A stretch of DNA of 64,000 nt from Toxonevra muliebris (lineage: Eukaryota; Arthropoda; Insecta; Diptera; Pallopteridae). The position numbers and the translations under genes were made by a program. Every line of letters starts with the position of its first letter. Position 1 is the stretch's first letter. Where the stretch lies: NCBI GenBank assembly GCA_963691655.1, contig OY829326.1, forward strand, positions 41,505,989 to 41,569,988. The letters are read 5' to 3'. Below, one piece after another: positions 23,760 through 35,644 of the stretch. Under the pieces are notes generated by a model that worked only from the letters and a program-made list of their open reading frames with translations, was not told the origin of the DNA and made no database searches.

Positions 23760-26700
23760 TTTTCAAACATTCAATAGAAATTCTGAATATAAGCTCTAAA
23801 TGGAAAATTAAAATTGGTTTTGCGTAATTGCGCTGCCTGTTTCAGTCAGCTCCATACCAAATGAGCGATTTTGAAAGCAATTTTACGTATTGCCGATATG
23901 TTTTAGTTGGGCTATTACAGACATATTACAGAAGTAGATGCTTTTTAGCGGTGTATTTAAGGTAACCAATTTTGGTGAATGACAAAAATACGTCTTTAAA
24001 AAAACCTTTAAAAAACCTGAACTTTAGTAATTTTTACAAATATGAATATAATCTTTAGATTCTTTCAGTTACAAACAAAAATAAAAAAAAAATATTAATA
24101 TTCTATATTTTTGTCGAGTACATGAAATAGGCAAGGAATAAGATAATCTCTCTCATTGCACTTGAATCGAAAGAGAAATAATTTCTTAACGTATTTCAAC
24201 AAATTTCGGCAATTTCTGCTTAGTTTGATAAAACTCAGTTTCACCAATCTAGAAGTAGTTTTCTTAAACCTAAACGAATTTCGAATTACTATATCGCTCT
24301 ATCTTTTCTATTCAAAATAGTGCACCAGAAACCATGAATTACTTACTTTGTAAATGTTTACTCCTTGCAAATACCAGATTCTCTAAACTGGGAAAACTTT
24401 TTTCGACGGTCTAAAAGAACTTTCATAGTAAACTTATGCGATATTGTCAAGTTTTCAAACTAAACTAAATGGATTTAGTATCGATGATAAATTATTCTTC
24501 TTTTGTAGCACAAGAGCCCAAATTGTGTGAGTTACATTGGTGCACGAATGAAAAGGGACTTGCAGTTTTATGCCGGGTCCGAACATCGAAGTGAAAAGTT
24601 TTCTTATGCAATTTTAGTACTTGGAGGTTTGTCGTTGTCAGCCAAGAGGTGAGTGCCGTATAGAAATATTTTTGTTTGTCTTTTTTTTTGATTTTTGACT
24701 GTTTGTTTATCCAAGCTACGGTTACTGCTAAAATCATTACTCAAAATAAAACACCGGTTATATTTAGCTGAGCTAATTAAACCGAAATTTCAAGTGTGAT
24801 ACATTCGATCACCATGGTTAACCTAACTCTACCTAGAAGCGTTTTTTTGCAATCGCAAATTTTTCTGTGTTGAACTAATATGGAATATTTTTTTAGCCTC
24901 AACATTAGAGTTTATAGGTAAATAACTTGTAATCATGGTTAATAAATAAATTTTTATTGTTGATGTTAGTAAGTACAATGACGGAAAACTCTAATTATGA
25001 TGTGGCTTTATGGTTTAGAACATTTCTAAGGTCACTACACAATATCCATCTATTTTTTTAAAAGGTTATTTCTACGCTTAAACACACTTTTTATATCCAT
25101 TTCTCAGTTTTGGAAGATTTTTCCTGGGAAATACACACCTATTATTTTTCAAAATATAATATGTGATTGATTTCATATATTTCTGTATTAATAAATTTCA
25201 CAAAACCTTAAAACAACCTCAAGTATCTCACTCCCCTGCGAACCTTTCTCTGATAAGCTGTGTATATTCACAAAAATTTGTATGTATGCCTGAACATCTT
25301 TAAATCAATAATCACACAGCAACAAAAAGCCTAAATTTGCCACTATATTTTGTGTGCTCAGCTTTAAGACGAACAGGCAAATCAACTATTGATTGAAATG
25401 CCAACCAACGCCCCACAAAATATCTTTAACCGGAGAATTACTGAACGCCATTACTTATTGTTAATTTCGCAATGCGTTACTTCCTTAATTGCAACAAATA
25501 AATTCCGTACCGTTTCACGCCGCATTTCATATTGTACTGTAGCCTTGAACTCGAAACCCGTTTAATTTAACTGTTGCTGCTTAATTGCAGACAAGGCAAG
25601 CAAAATAAAATAAAAAAAAACAAGAAGAAAAAAAACTCCCTTGGACTACCTCACTGTCCGTTACGTCATTAAATCTCTGGTATAAACTTCATTTTTGTAA
25701 TTGTTGTTGTTACTTTTTTTTCTTTCATTCATTTTGCGTATTTTTGCTTTGTTTCATTACGAAATGAAAGAAGGCAGACAGACAGAGGTTGGCTGTGTTA
25801 ATTTTCGTTTCATTCCCATGCATTCCGCTAGCAATTATTAGTAAAATATTGGCTGCGCTGCTGCCTGTGTGTATAGTATACATATACAACTAAGAAGGAT
25901 ACTCACACTCAGAAATGTGTATAAGTGTGTGAAAGAGATAAAAAGATACAAATGCAGAAAGAGCGAATAGAACTAACCTATTTTATTACTATTTTACTTT
26001 ACCTTCTTGTTTCGTTATGCTTTTGTATTGATGTGTACGTGTGATGAAGCGAGCAACAGGGACGAAGGGGGAAACGATAGGACATGCGCATTGGTTGCAT
26101 TATTTCAGTGTTGGCATTGTCGGCAAGCATAGAAAACGATGATTTTCCCCTGAAAATATATGAAAATAAAGTAAGAGAAAAGAGTGGAAAAGTGTGTGTA
26201 AATGACGAATATACAAAAACGAAAATGTGTAACTAGCAAAGTCGAAGAAGAAAGGACAAAGACGAAAAGCGAGAGCATAATAAAATGCAGAATAATGGCT
26301 GAAGTTGAATGCTGAGGGATATGTTGATTTTCGACAGCAGCAGTCACAACAGCGCCAAAGGGGACGTTGCGAAAATTCAAATAAAAAAAAAGGGAAAAAC
26401 CAAAAACAACAACAGAACGCGAAACAGGGTTAACTGCGGCAGCGTCGAAAGGGTGGGGGAGCGAATGCTAGCAACAGCAGCAGCATACAATGTAGTACTA
26501 CAATATTACAATATATTTTGTGAGTTGAAATTCCAATTTGCATATTTTGATGTGCGCTCGTTTTGCAAAAGAAGATGAAAAAAAGTACGAAATTTTAGCA
26601 TTTTGTATTTTTCTATTGATATACGAGTAGCAAAGTACAATTTTAGACATGTTCTTGGAGCTTGGAATGTAAATATGAGTAAAAAAGTGTGTGTGTTTAT

Positions 26701-27855
26701 TTATTATTATAGCAAAAAATTTTGCATTTCATTTCATTTTATTGTATTTTTTTTGTCGTTTTTTCGTTTGCCTCCGCACACTTGATAACAGATTTACTAT
26801 GTGTGAATATCTTTAATATTTTTGTTGTTGTTATTATTAGAATAAGGAATGTGTACCCGATTCAACTGCCATGTAGCCCTACTCACTTCAAGGATTATCA
26901 AATATATTGTAGCTATTTCAAGTTGAATCCCCTCAATTTCCCCCTCCCCCCTTCAAATGTGTGTGTAGAAATTCAACCCATTTTTCGGGTAGATTGCACA
27001 TCAAAAACTCTTCATGTTCGTTGTCATGAACACATCCGCCCTGACATGTTGCTCCCACTCGTTTATTGTTCACCCTTCCTCTCTCCACTCACCCTTTCAT
27101 ACACTCGCATTTGCTCTCGTACTCTTTCATTCTACGTATATTTGTTTCATTTTGAAATTTTTCACATATTTTCATCGAAAATTACGAGTTTTTTTTATTA
27201 TATTCTTGTTTTTGTTATTGTTGGGAAATGCTTTTGCTACTGTTTGCTTCTTTAAAATAATATTTTCTTTAGTTTTTTTTCTTTTTTTTTTTTTTTTTTG
27301 TGATATAAATTTTATTCATATTCATATAAAAATTTTTCTGCATGGAATTCACTTGTGCTTCATCACATGATTAAATTAAATTCTGTTCAACAATTCACAG
27401 TTGAATGTAATGTGAAGATTGCTCTCAGTAAAAAGGATATGAATGTATTTATATTTTAATAAAAGGACTTATCATTTCAGTCATTTGTAATCGATTCATA
27501 GCATTGGGTAGTTTTATTTAATTTAAAGACTTTGAGTTTGAATACAGGATACACGGGCCCAAAGAAAGACAGTCTTGCTTAGGTGTGTATTTTTCTTTCC
27601 CAGGCAAAGGCTTGAGTTTGAAGCAAAATTAGCGATACGTTTTATACTGAGAATTTGTTTTTTTGTCTTGTATTTTCTTGTTCCTTGTTCCTTGTTCCAA
27701 AATTCTGATAAAGTGCAAATTTGTTTTAAAAGCAAAACAAAAAACTATGAAAGTTTAACCCTCCTTTGGCAGCCCTCAGATCTCGTTTTCAAATTTTATT
27801 CAATGTGATAAATACAAACTTTTTAGTTAATATTTTCCCAAGTAAAACCAAAAAA
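23760..27855. other. long non-coding AT-rich stretch
   Basis: Apart from microsatellite-like CAA/CAG tracts (26337-26490) and poly-T (27275-27299), nothing is recognisable over 4 kb. The ORFs at 26722-27255 and 27014-27370 are TTT-rich with no domain. A GTGAGT donor-like site at 24649 has no supporting exon. Confidence 0.5.
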
Positions 27856-27860
27856 AAAGA

Positions 27861-28095
27861 GATCTCCTTGGTATAGTGTTTATATACTGGACTGTCGCGT
27901 GTTTGATGCACGGCACGATCAAAAATCTTAAAATAATGATTTTGCCATACAACACCATCTCTTGCTTAGTCTCCAAGAATGAAAATTGCCGTCGAAAATC
28001 TTTTCATTTTGCCATCCGGATTTGACATAAAATTGTAGTTCATATATAACTCACACAACATGAAGGGATGCGAAAAGCGCGGCCTAGGCCCTCCA
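27861..28095 (+). repeat. SINE with tRNA-Asp-like head (copy F)
   Basis: The head CTCCTTGGTATAGTGTTTAT, ACTGGACTGTCGCG, GTGTTTGATGC matches tRNA-Asp(GTC) through box A and box B. The body includes GCCATCCGGATTTGACATAA then AATTGTAG, parallel to the GCCGTTCGG..AACTGTAGG block of the other copies. This looks near full length at about 235 bp. Confidence 0.7.
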
Positions 28096-29268
28096 TAATA
28101 ATATTAGTTGTATTAATGGTAACCCACGTAAAGTTAATTAGTAAAAAGCAATGCTTTTTAGCATCAAAAAACATTTCTTAATCGACAATATCCCCTCGTT
28201 AATTTAATTTGTTTCAAAAGATTTGCTTGCTAGTTCTGTATAAGCATCCATAAGAAAGTTTCTGAGAACTCCACTTTTTTGCTTCTTAAAAACATAACCG
28301 CTTTACTTTTCTAATCTATTCAAAACTCAAAATAATTAAAGCGTGGAATAGGAAAGCAATGGTTAAAAAAAAAAAGGTTAACTGTCCTAATATGAAGACA
28401 AACTACTTAAAATCACTCCTTGAATCAGCTACATACAACGGTCGGCGAGAGAAAAGGTTCAGACTAGTTCCATGGAACCAATGATCAATCGAAGCGGAGG
28501 TGTATTTTTCGTTTGGCTCTTTCGCAAAATGGTAAAAGTAAAACTAAATTAAATATAGTGATTATGGTAGAATTCATATAGGTAAGTTACTTGATATCGG
28601 GTTTTAAAGACTTCAACTGTAAGGATCTTTAATAAGTGCATCAAGCCTGCACTTTCTCGGTCCAAAATTTTATCAATTTGTATAGGACTGATAGATTAAT
28701 AAAAATGTACTTTCTGATTCCCGACTTTTTTTTGGCATATATTTAATGACTTAAAATACAAGATAAAATTGTGTAGTAATTTTTAAAATTTTTTTCATGG
28801 AGGACGTTTTGAAAATAATCACGAACTGAACAAAATATGACAGTGGTCCCTGGACATACTACGATTATTTTGTTTAACCAACAATTCACAAAATGAAGGA
28901 CTATCAAAATTGGTTTATTGTAAAATTGAGGAAAGAATTTACGAAACTTATTTGGTCTTACGTCCTGGGGCTATTGTTGTATAGTAAAAAGTATTTAAGT
29001 TTCAGACCGATCTGTTAATTTCTTTTAGTTATCGTCCACGCCAGTGTCAAAAACCTTATTTTAAGAAAACGGGTTCAAAGTTTTGACTAGCGGTTTTTAA
29101 CATATAAATTACCACTTTGATCAAAAAGTTCCCGGAATAACCGACATGTGGCGCTCCCATCGTTCCGATTTGAGTTTGGTTTTTTTGTTAAGTTGGGATA
29201 TTCCCTCTAAATCTTAGCGTCATAGCTTGACATTTGCAAAAGTTACGTAGCCAAGAGTACATCAATCT

Positions 29269-29898
29269 TTGTGTGTATCGGCGATTTTTTACAAATTTAT
29301 TGAATTGTATTGTATTGAATTTTGCGTAAAAAACGGATTTGATGATGCGCGAACGTTGGAAATGTTGGAAAAGTGTTTCGGCAACGATTTTCTAAAGAAA
29401 ACGGTCGTTTACCAGTGGCACGAGCGGTTCAAAAGTGGTCGTGAGGCAATCGAAGATGATGAACGCAGTGGCAGACCATCGACATCGAAAACCGACGAAA
29501 ACGTTGATAAAGTAAAAGAAATTTTGGTCAATAACTGCAAATTAACCATCAGAGAGTATTATTTGGGTGTTATGAGGCATTTGCGTGAAGTAATTCGCCG
29601 AAAGAGACCAGAATTGTGGGCAGAAAACTCGTGGATTTTGCGTCACGATAATGCACCGTCGTACAGTGCCAAAATTATTCGTAATTTTTTGACGAAAAAT
29701 GCAATAAATACCGTCCAACAGCCACCGAATTCACCTGATTTGGCTCCCTGTGACTTCTTTCCGTTCAATCGAGCTAAAAAACCATTACGGGGAACGCGTT
29801 TCAGCAGCCGAGAGGAAGTAATGGAAAAATCGCAGGAAGCAGTGATGGACACACCGAAAACCGAATATAAAAATGGATTGGATCAAGCGCTGGCATAA
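29269..29898 (+). pseudogene. mariner transposase with in-frame internal deletion
   Basis: 209-codon open frame, against roughly 340-350 for the family. The HTH region is intact (FDDARTLEMLEKCFGNDF, KTVVYQWHERFKSGRE, SGRPSTSKTDENV). At residue about 97 the frame jumps from KLTIRE to YYLGVMRHLREVIRRKRPEL, omitting about 120 residues, including the block with the first catalytic Asp. The second and third Asp are present (RHDNAPSYSAK and SPDLAPCDFF, 34 residues apart). No stop or shift occurs, so a protein could be made; it would retain DNA binding but not catalysis. The first methionine at 29269 is arbitrary; family members usually start closer to CVKNGFDD. Confidence 0.88.
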
Positions 29899-29947
29899 GT
29901 GTGTTGCAGTCGATGGGGATTACTTTAAAGGGGACAATATAGATTTA

Positions 29948-30583
29948 TTTATTTTTTTTTTATTTTTTTTTTTTATTTTTTTTTTTTTATTTTATTTTTA
30001 CAACATCCTAATACAGCAAGAATAAAAAATATCTTATAATTTATAGTATTAGTCAAAGTGTCTTAAAATGAATAGAACAATTATATAATTGACAAAACAG
30101 AGTATTTTTAAAAAAAAAAAAAGTTTGACTTAATTTAAAATTATTAAGAAAAGTGTTTTAAATTATTAAGAAAAATGTTTTAAAAGACCAATTTTGAATT
30201 GCGATGCGTTGCTTATTATTTAGAAATGACTAGGAAGGGAGTTCCAAAGACGCATAGTGTAAATAAAATATTGACGTTCAGATGTTAAGTTCGAGTGTTT
30301 AAATATAATTAAATTATTAGATCGCTGTGAGCGCGTAAAACAAAGTCTTTCATATAAATAATTAGGCTCCTTAGTGAAAATAATCTTATGCAAAAAAATT
30401 AGATTTTTGTACTTTAGAAAATTGTTAAGGCTAATAGAGAAAATCTGTTTAGCATAGCGCGAGACGTGATCTGTTCGTTTTAATCCATAGATGTACCTGG
30501 CAATGTTATTGTAAAGGACATTCAATTTTCTATTGCTCACAGCGTCACTATTAGCATATATTTCGCAACCGTACAACAAAGTA
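29948..30583 (-). mobile_element. 5'-truncated jockey-type LINE inserted in mariner
   Basis: The minus-strand ORF at 30220-30579 encodes the RT ORF tail: MLYGCEIYANSDAV, NVLYNNIARYIYGLKRTDHV, FLHKIIFTKEPNYLY, and TMRLWNSLPSHF-stop. A poly-A-rich tail appears as T runs at 29948-29998. ATTTA flanks both sides (29943-29947 and 30584-30588). Joining the flanks gives AGATTTAGATGAATAAACTT, a plausible mariner 3' region. The 5' truncation is typical of LINE integration. Confidence 0.85.
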
Positions 30584-30804
30584 ATTTAGATGAATAAACT
30601 TGTATTTTTAATTTTCTGAATAAATTCCGGGAACTTTTTTATCAAGGTGGGATACTTATGTTCATCGCTATAATCGCATATAACTTTCAAAGTACTTGGA
30701 GTTTCTTTCTGTAGTTTCCACACATTACTTGTAAAATATAATACTTTTGATTAGGATACTTTTATCGGGCGTTCCAAACCAAAAACTGCAGGGCGCCCTT
30801 AAGA

Positions 30805-33600
30805 CTGTTGGGTTAAGTTGAGATTCTTTAGAAAATCGATATCCAAAAAGGTTTTATCCAGCTACAGTTTCATCACAAATTCAAATGGCAAAGATTTTTT
30901 AAGCAGCTTTTGGTGGTTTCACATATTTCTTATTTTTAACCGTCCATAGCATCTAAGACAAAATATTTTATCCAAAATACTTGTTCCTGCTATCATATAT
31001 ATAGGTGATTTGGAGTTCCAGCTTCCTTGTTGAGCTCCCAAACAATTATTCTCAAAGAGATTCATTTAATTTATATTCAGTGTATGGCAATTTCGTAATT
31101 AAATACAAAATGTGTGTGTATGTTACATTTCATTATTAGACTATTCACCTTTTAATCGCGACATCATGTCATAATCAATATAATAAACAAAAACCAAAAT
31201 GGTAACAACCAAAAAAAAAAAAACAATTACAAGCCAGACGACGATGAGTAAAATGAGTAAAATGATGTTGCTGCTGCAACAACACAACATATAAAAAAAC
31301 ACACAAACAACATCACCTTGACCTTGAAACCTACATTTAAAATAATTCCTTTTTTTTTAGCGAGAAAAACATCATCAACAGGAGCGAAGCAGCAGCAAAG
31401 CATAGAGCAGAGACAAAAACACAGGCAGCCATTATCTCATCAACGAAACAAAAATATTTCCTGCATTACACCCGCCGTCGCACCCACGTCATCTCATCTC
31501 ATTTACAACTTTACAATAACGAAATCAACAGTAGCACTAACAGCTTCCTCATACTCTACTCCTTTCCCCTCCCCTTCCACCATGCATTCCTCATCCTCCT
31601 CCTCCTCGTCTATCCAACTTCATGATATAGCCGCAAATGCTGCTGCTCTCATTATCATTTATTCATTCATTTCATTCCATTCATTTACTTTACTTACTTC
31701 TACTACTGTTGTTGCTACTGCTGCTGGTTGTTGTTGTTATTGTTGGTACTTACTTGCTGCTTGCTCTCTCGTGAATTTCCTTTTTACACTCACTCATCAA
31801 CGCAACGGAATGTAAACTGTGTACTAGAACTAAGGCAGGAGCAAAAATTTTAATGGCGAATGAAATTATAAAACCAACCGAAAGAGAGAAGACAAAAAAC
31901 AACAAAAAAAAAAATAAAAAAGAAGAGAATATGGGGAAAAATGTAATAATAAAGTAAGTAAAGTAAGTAAGTAAAGTAAAACAAAAAACTTCTACAGCAT
32001 CAGTATCTGCGACTGAACGACAACAACACACACACACACACACATCCATACACATTTACAGTGACATCCTTTATAACAACGCATCCCGTGCTGCCTCCTA
32101 TGGTGGTCGATCTCTCAGACTCTCTTTCTGGCATTTGCTTAATCCTTGTTTAAACATTCAACAGCGTTTCTGGCGCTGTGCTCATTTCCGCTTTACAAAT
32201 GAAAATAAAGTTTTTGCAAAATTTTATTTTATTTTTTTTGCCGTGCATTTCGGCGCCAACATTCGTTATCATTGGGGGAGTGTTATCAGGCTGGTATTAC
32301 AGAAGAGGGAGGCTGGTTTCATTATCTTTGCTGCAGCATTGCAACACGTGTTTTGTCTATTTATAAACATTTTTCGGGCATGCAGCACAACAACAAATTA
32401 AATTATAGCAAAATAACTTTAACTTATTTGAACTTGATTTTATGTTTACAAAGCAAAAGGTAAATAAAAGTTTTCTAATTGACCCATTAAGGACGAGCGG
32501 GAGCCCAAGTAGAATACATCAAGAAAGTAACTTGAGAAAACAATTTTTTTTGAACCTGACTCATGAACGGCTCAGCGACAAGATGCCATATGGCTAAGCA
32601 TTATTGGGTTAAGGAAGTTTGGTTTATGTATTTAGCAAAAAGAGTCCAGCACTGTCAATGAAGCTTGTAATACTTGAAGACAGAAATCTAACAGAGCACT
32701 GTTCATAATAATGTACAAGTATATAAGGCCAATTTCCGTATGAAATATCCTTTAAGCATGTTATTTATTCTCCCCGTAATGGCGAGTAAAAACACCATCA
32801 TCAGAAAGTTTGGTGACGGTACTCTTGCTCCCAAATTTCAGTATCTACCCATAGAACAATAGATTAACAAGAAAAGGGCTCTGGGCAAAAAATAGTTATT
32901 AGCATTAGGAAGCTAGAAACTATATTCGCTAGAGACACTCAGAAAAACTTTCTTAAAGACGATATCATCATGAGAATTATTTCAAAATAGTATTTATTAA
33001 CCAGAAAAAATGAAACATGTTCGTGCATGGACAAAGAACCAAACACTCAGAACTTATGCGAAAAGGACTAAGTATATTTCAAGCTCATATGGGACCTGAT
33101 CTAAGAAAAGGGACCTAGGACCTAAAAAAATTGTCGAGAAAATAAAATTTTGATTGTAGGATTTCTCAAGTTTTTAAGTTTTTATTTTTAATTTTCAGAC
33201 ATAATTTGCTAAGCTATTTATAAGCCTAACAATCAGCAGCTTGTTTCATTGGGCAGAGCATACTTTTCTCTACCAGAAACGCCTAAAAAATTAAAATCGA
33301 TATTTTGACACATTGAGTTCCTTTTCGTAGACCAGGTTACATACATATGGCCAATTTTCTCTGAAGGAGTAACGCGCGAAAAAAAAAATTCTTTGAACTT
33401 CGCATTATGTCGACTAAATTCCATTCATATATATCCCATAGCATCGGAACACATAAATGTCAAATCAATCGGTTGCTTTAGCTCTTCACTGTGCACGTTC
33501 CTTTCACTTGTGTCTCGCATCTGACCGAAATGGGCCAAAATTCGAATCGGAACAAAAAAGTAAAAATAACTATGGTTAGGTTGGAGTGGCTGTCGAGAGA
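30805..33600. other. non-coding stretch with trinucleotide tracts
   Basis: Holds CTG/CAA clusters (31267-31290, 31690-31760), (TCC)n-like sequence at 31590-31610, (AAGT)n at 31953-31978 and (CA)n at 32028-32043. ORFs at 31318-31815 and 31750-32055 are repeat translations. A weak TTAACCC/GGGTTAA pair lies at 32482-32612. Confidence 0.45.
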
Positions 33601-33604
33601 CACA

Positions 33605-33880
33605 CTTATGCCTGAACGGCCCATTGTGATACCACATAGTTGGACCTACAGTTTAACGCCGATTCCGAACGGCGGTGTGGCAATTTTTTATCGGCTTTGT
33701 GGTTTTGCCATTACCTACCAACCAAGGTGTGCACTTGTACACTATATTCTCATATCCTTTATATTGATAGTGAATATAAGAAAGTAATGAAAATTAAACA
33801 CCAGACGAAGACGGGAATCGAACCCGAACCTCCCAGATGAAAGTCAAGTGCACTATCCACTAGGCTATCGAGGTCGTCAA
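33605..33880 (-). repeat. SINE, near full length, tRNA-Glu-like head (copy E)
   Basis: On the minus strand the head (33803-33880) has box A TAGCCTAGTGG and box B GGTTCGATTCC with GACTTTCATCTGGGAGG between, closest to tRNA-Glu(TTC). The body follows with CACCTTGGTTGGTAGGTAAT, GGCAAAACCAC, GCCGTTCGGAATCGGCGTTA and AACTGTAGGTCCAAC. Total about 275 bp. Confidence 0.8.
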
Positions 33881-34029
33881 AAAATAACTATATTATTCTA
33901 GTTTTTTTTCGTGCCATTAGCTTTATGTAATAAAAAAGGACTTAAACTTATGAAACAATTCAAAATACAGTTAAATTCATATTTTTTGTATTTTCCATCA
34001 CAAATGGCTTTGGAATGTACCGCAAATTT

Positions 34030-35330
34030 CATGTAACGTTAAAGACTTATTTTTACAAAAAGTTTTTTCTGAAAAATCTAACAAAACAAAAAATGGAGCG
34101 ACCAATTTTTTTTCGAGAACTTTTGACCCAGGCTCTAGGTATATATACATTTTTGGAAAACTATTCAATTTCCTCGCTGTATTGACCATCAAACTTGTGT
34201 AACGTTAAAAACCAATTTCGCTTAAAAAATTGTACTTTGTGATTCGACATAAAAACATAATTTACTGTTCTCAGAAACCACGGAGCCGGGCATAGAGCAG
34301 CCAGACGTACTGAGTTGGTCAGTACATGTAGTGATTTTCTTGGATTTTGGTTGTACGTCAATGAAGTGTTTTAAAATGTTGTTTAACTTAATGGGGGAAA
34401 AAAATGAATATCACGTACATTTAATCAGATTTTATAACCTTCTTAGTCGAAAAAACCCTAAAAATATGAAATTTTTCATGTTTTTTTTGCATGAAAGCGC
34501 ACCCTAGCGACCATTATTGGTAAAAATAAACTGTAGATTCAGATTCCTCGTACCTGAAAACCCCCAGAAAGACCTTTTGATGGTAAAAATATTTGCATTT
34601 AAATGATACTACTCCGACGGAACCATAGACTAAAGCAGCAACTTCAAAATGAAAAAAGTCGCTTAAAATCGCTAACCTAGGAAAGCTGAGAATATACAAC
34701 CCAAGCTTTCAGGAAAACTTAGTTTTATCAATTCCCCAGTTAAAAAACCCGAAATACTTTACAGTGTTATAAGTACTGGGTTGCAAAATACACCCCACGC
34801 GAGTTTCGGCGGGTTAAGAGCACTACCATGTGATATTGCAAAACTGGTTTTTGGAAACCAGTGAAAAACAAACAGAATGATGATATTTTCAATAAATATT
34901 TGTTTTTTTTTCACCTTCTAGCAGTTTTTAATTTTTATTGCATCATATTTTCTTGTTTCACAAAATTAAATCGCTAGATAACGTTATAAACTTTTTCGTG
35001 TAACGTTAAAGACCCGATATTTTAGATCTTAGAAGTGCAAGAGAAATATTTTTTTGATATTATTTTGATTTCAGTAATTTACTTGATCCCTCATATTCGA
35101 TAGGTTTTTTCATTGCTACTTTCACTAATTTTTTTCAAAATGTAGAACTACCTCGAAACTCACTTCCAAAAAATCTAACGTTAAAGACCACATAAAACTG
35201 GTTATAACTTCGAGACGACATAAGTTAAAAAAAAGTTTGTTCACATAAAATGTAAGCCTTGAGGCCTATGTAATAAAAAATTTGGTCTCATGGGATATTT
35301 TCGACATACGACGAACTTTAAAGACCAGAA
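34030..35330. repeat. interspersed TAACGTTAAAGACC motif block
   Basis: TAACGTTAAAGAC or a close variant recurs at 34034, 34199, 34979 (ATAACGTTATAAAC), 35001, 35176 and 35314 (AACTTTAAAGACC). Several gaps are 140-175 bp. Sequences after each motif share A/T-rich runs such as AAAAAAGTTT, which suggests a decayed tandem or segmental repeat of about 170 bp. Confidence 0.5.
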
Positions 35331-35542
35331 AATTGACCATATGTATTCTTGCAACATACTCTCCATATTCAACTGCTAGCTGAGGTAAGAAGAAAAGAAA
35401 ACAGATAGTCAAACACTAGAAAAGCGTTTGCTTTTCGAAATATCTTCAACAGATAGTATTGGACAGATCCAATGGACTCAAAACCTTTATAAGTAAAGTT
35501 TTTGAGTATAAGATAATGATTGTGGGAAGAGAAAGTCCATAG

Positions 35543-35640
35543 TAGGGTTGTGCGAATAATTCGCATTCGCTATTAACAAATAATTCGCATCCGCAATTCG
35601 CGAATAATTCGCATAATTCATAATTCGCTGAGACTAAAAC
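35543..35640. repeat. motif-array element end, AATTCGC type
   Basis: AGGGTTGTGCGAATAATTCG is followed by at least seven AATTCGC/GCGAATT iterations up to about 35632. Same architecture as the hAT-like ends elsewhere. The partner end was not found. Confidence 0.5.
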
Positions 35641-35644
35641 TTTG

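Larger units (their letters stand above)
29112..30650 (+). mobile_element. mariner element, internally deleted and LINE-invaded
   Basis: The left TIR CCACTTTGATCAAAAAGTTC (29112 on) and the right TIR (reverse complement CCACCTTGATAAAAAAGTTC, ending 30650) continue to CCGGAAT. TA precedes the left end; the right flank is GATA, so the duplication is not exact. It carries one transposase ORF and a minus-strand LINE insertion at 29948-30583. Confidence 0.9.
28643..30798 (-). mobile_element. TTAA-ended element, copy split by mariner
   Basis: The left end GCCTGCACTTTCTCGGTCC matches the reverse complement of 50941-50962. The right end CTGCAGGGCGCCC followed by TTAA (30799-30802) matches the reverse complement of 49209-49225. 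Interior blocks at 29040-29105 and 30660-30745 match the copies at 49213-50964 and 54900-55459. The mariner at 29112-30650 interrupts it. Confidence 0.75.

Noticed and set aside
24600..24655. 31-bp micro-exon between an AG and a GTGAGT site
   Set aside because: No adjoining coding sequence or conserved protein; AG and GT dinucleotides of this quality are expected by chance.
26722..27255. 177-codon plus-strand ORF
   Set aside because: Phe/Leu/Ser-rich translation of T-rich sequence, overlapped by other similar ORFs; no domain, start context or splice support.
31318..31815. 165-codon plus-strand ORF with Ser runs
   Set aside because: Serine run comes from TCC/TCA microsatellite and the rest is low complexity with no domain.
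32482..32612. Short TTAACCC/GGGTTAA pair as another TTAA MITE
   Set aside because: Left flank is TTGA, not TTAA, and the inverted match is only six or seven bases.
33803..33880. Possible tRNA-Glu gene on the minus strand
   Set aside because: Boxes A and B are good but the acceptor stem does not pair properly and a known repeat body follows directly, so it is a SINE head.
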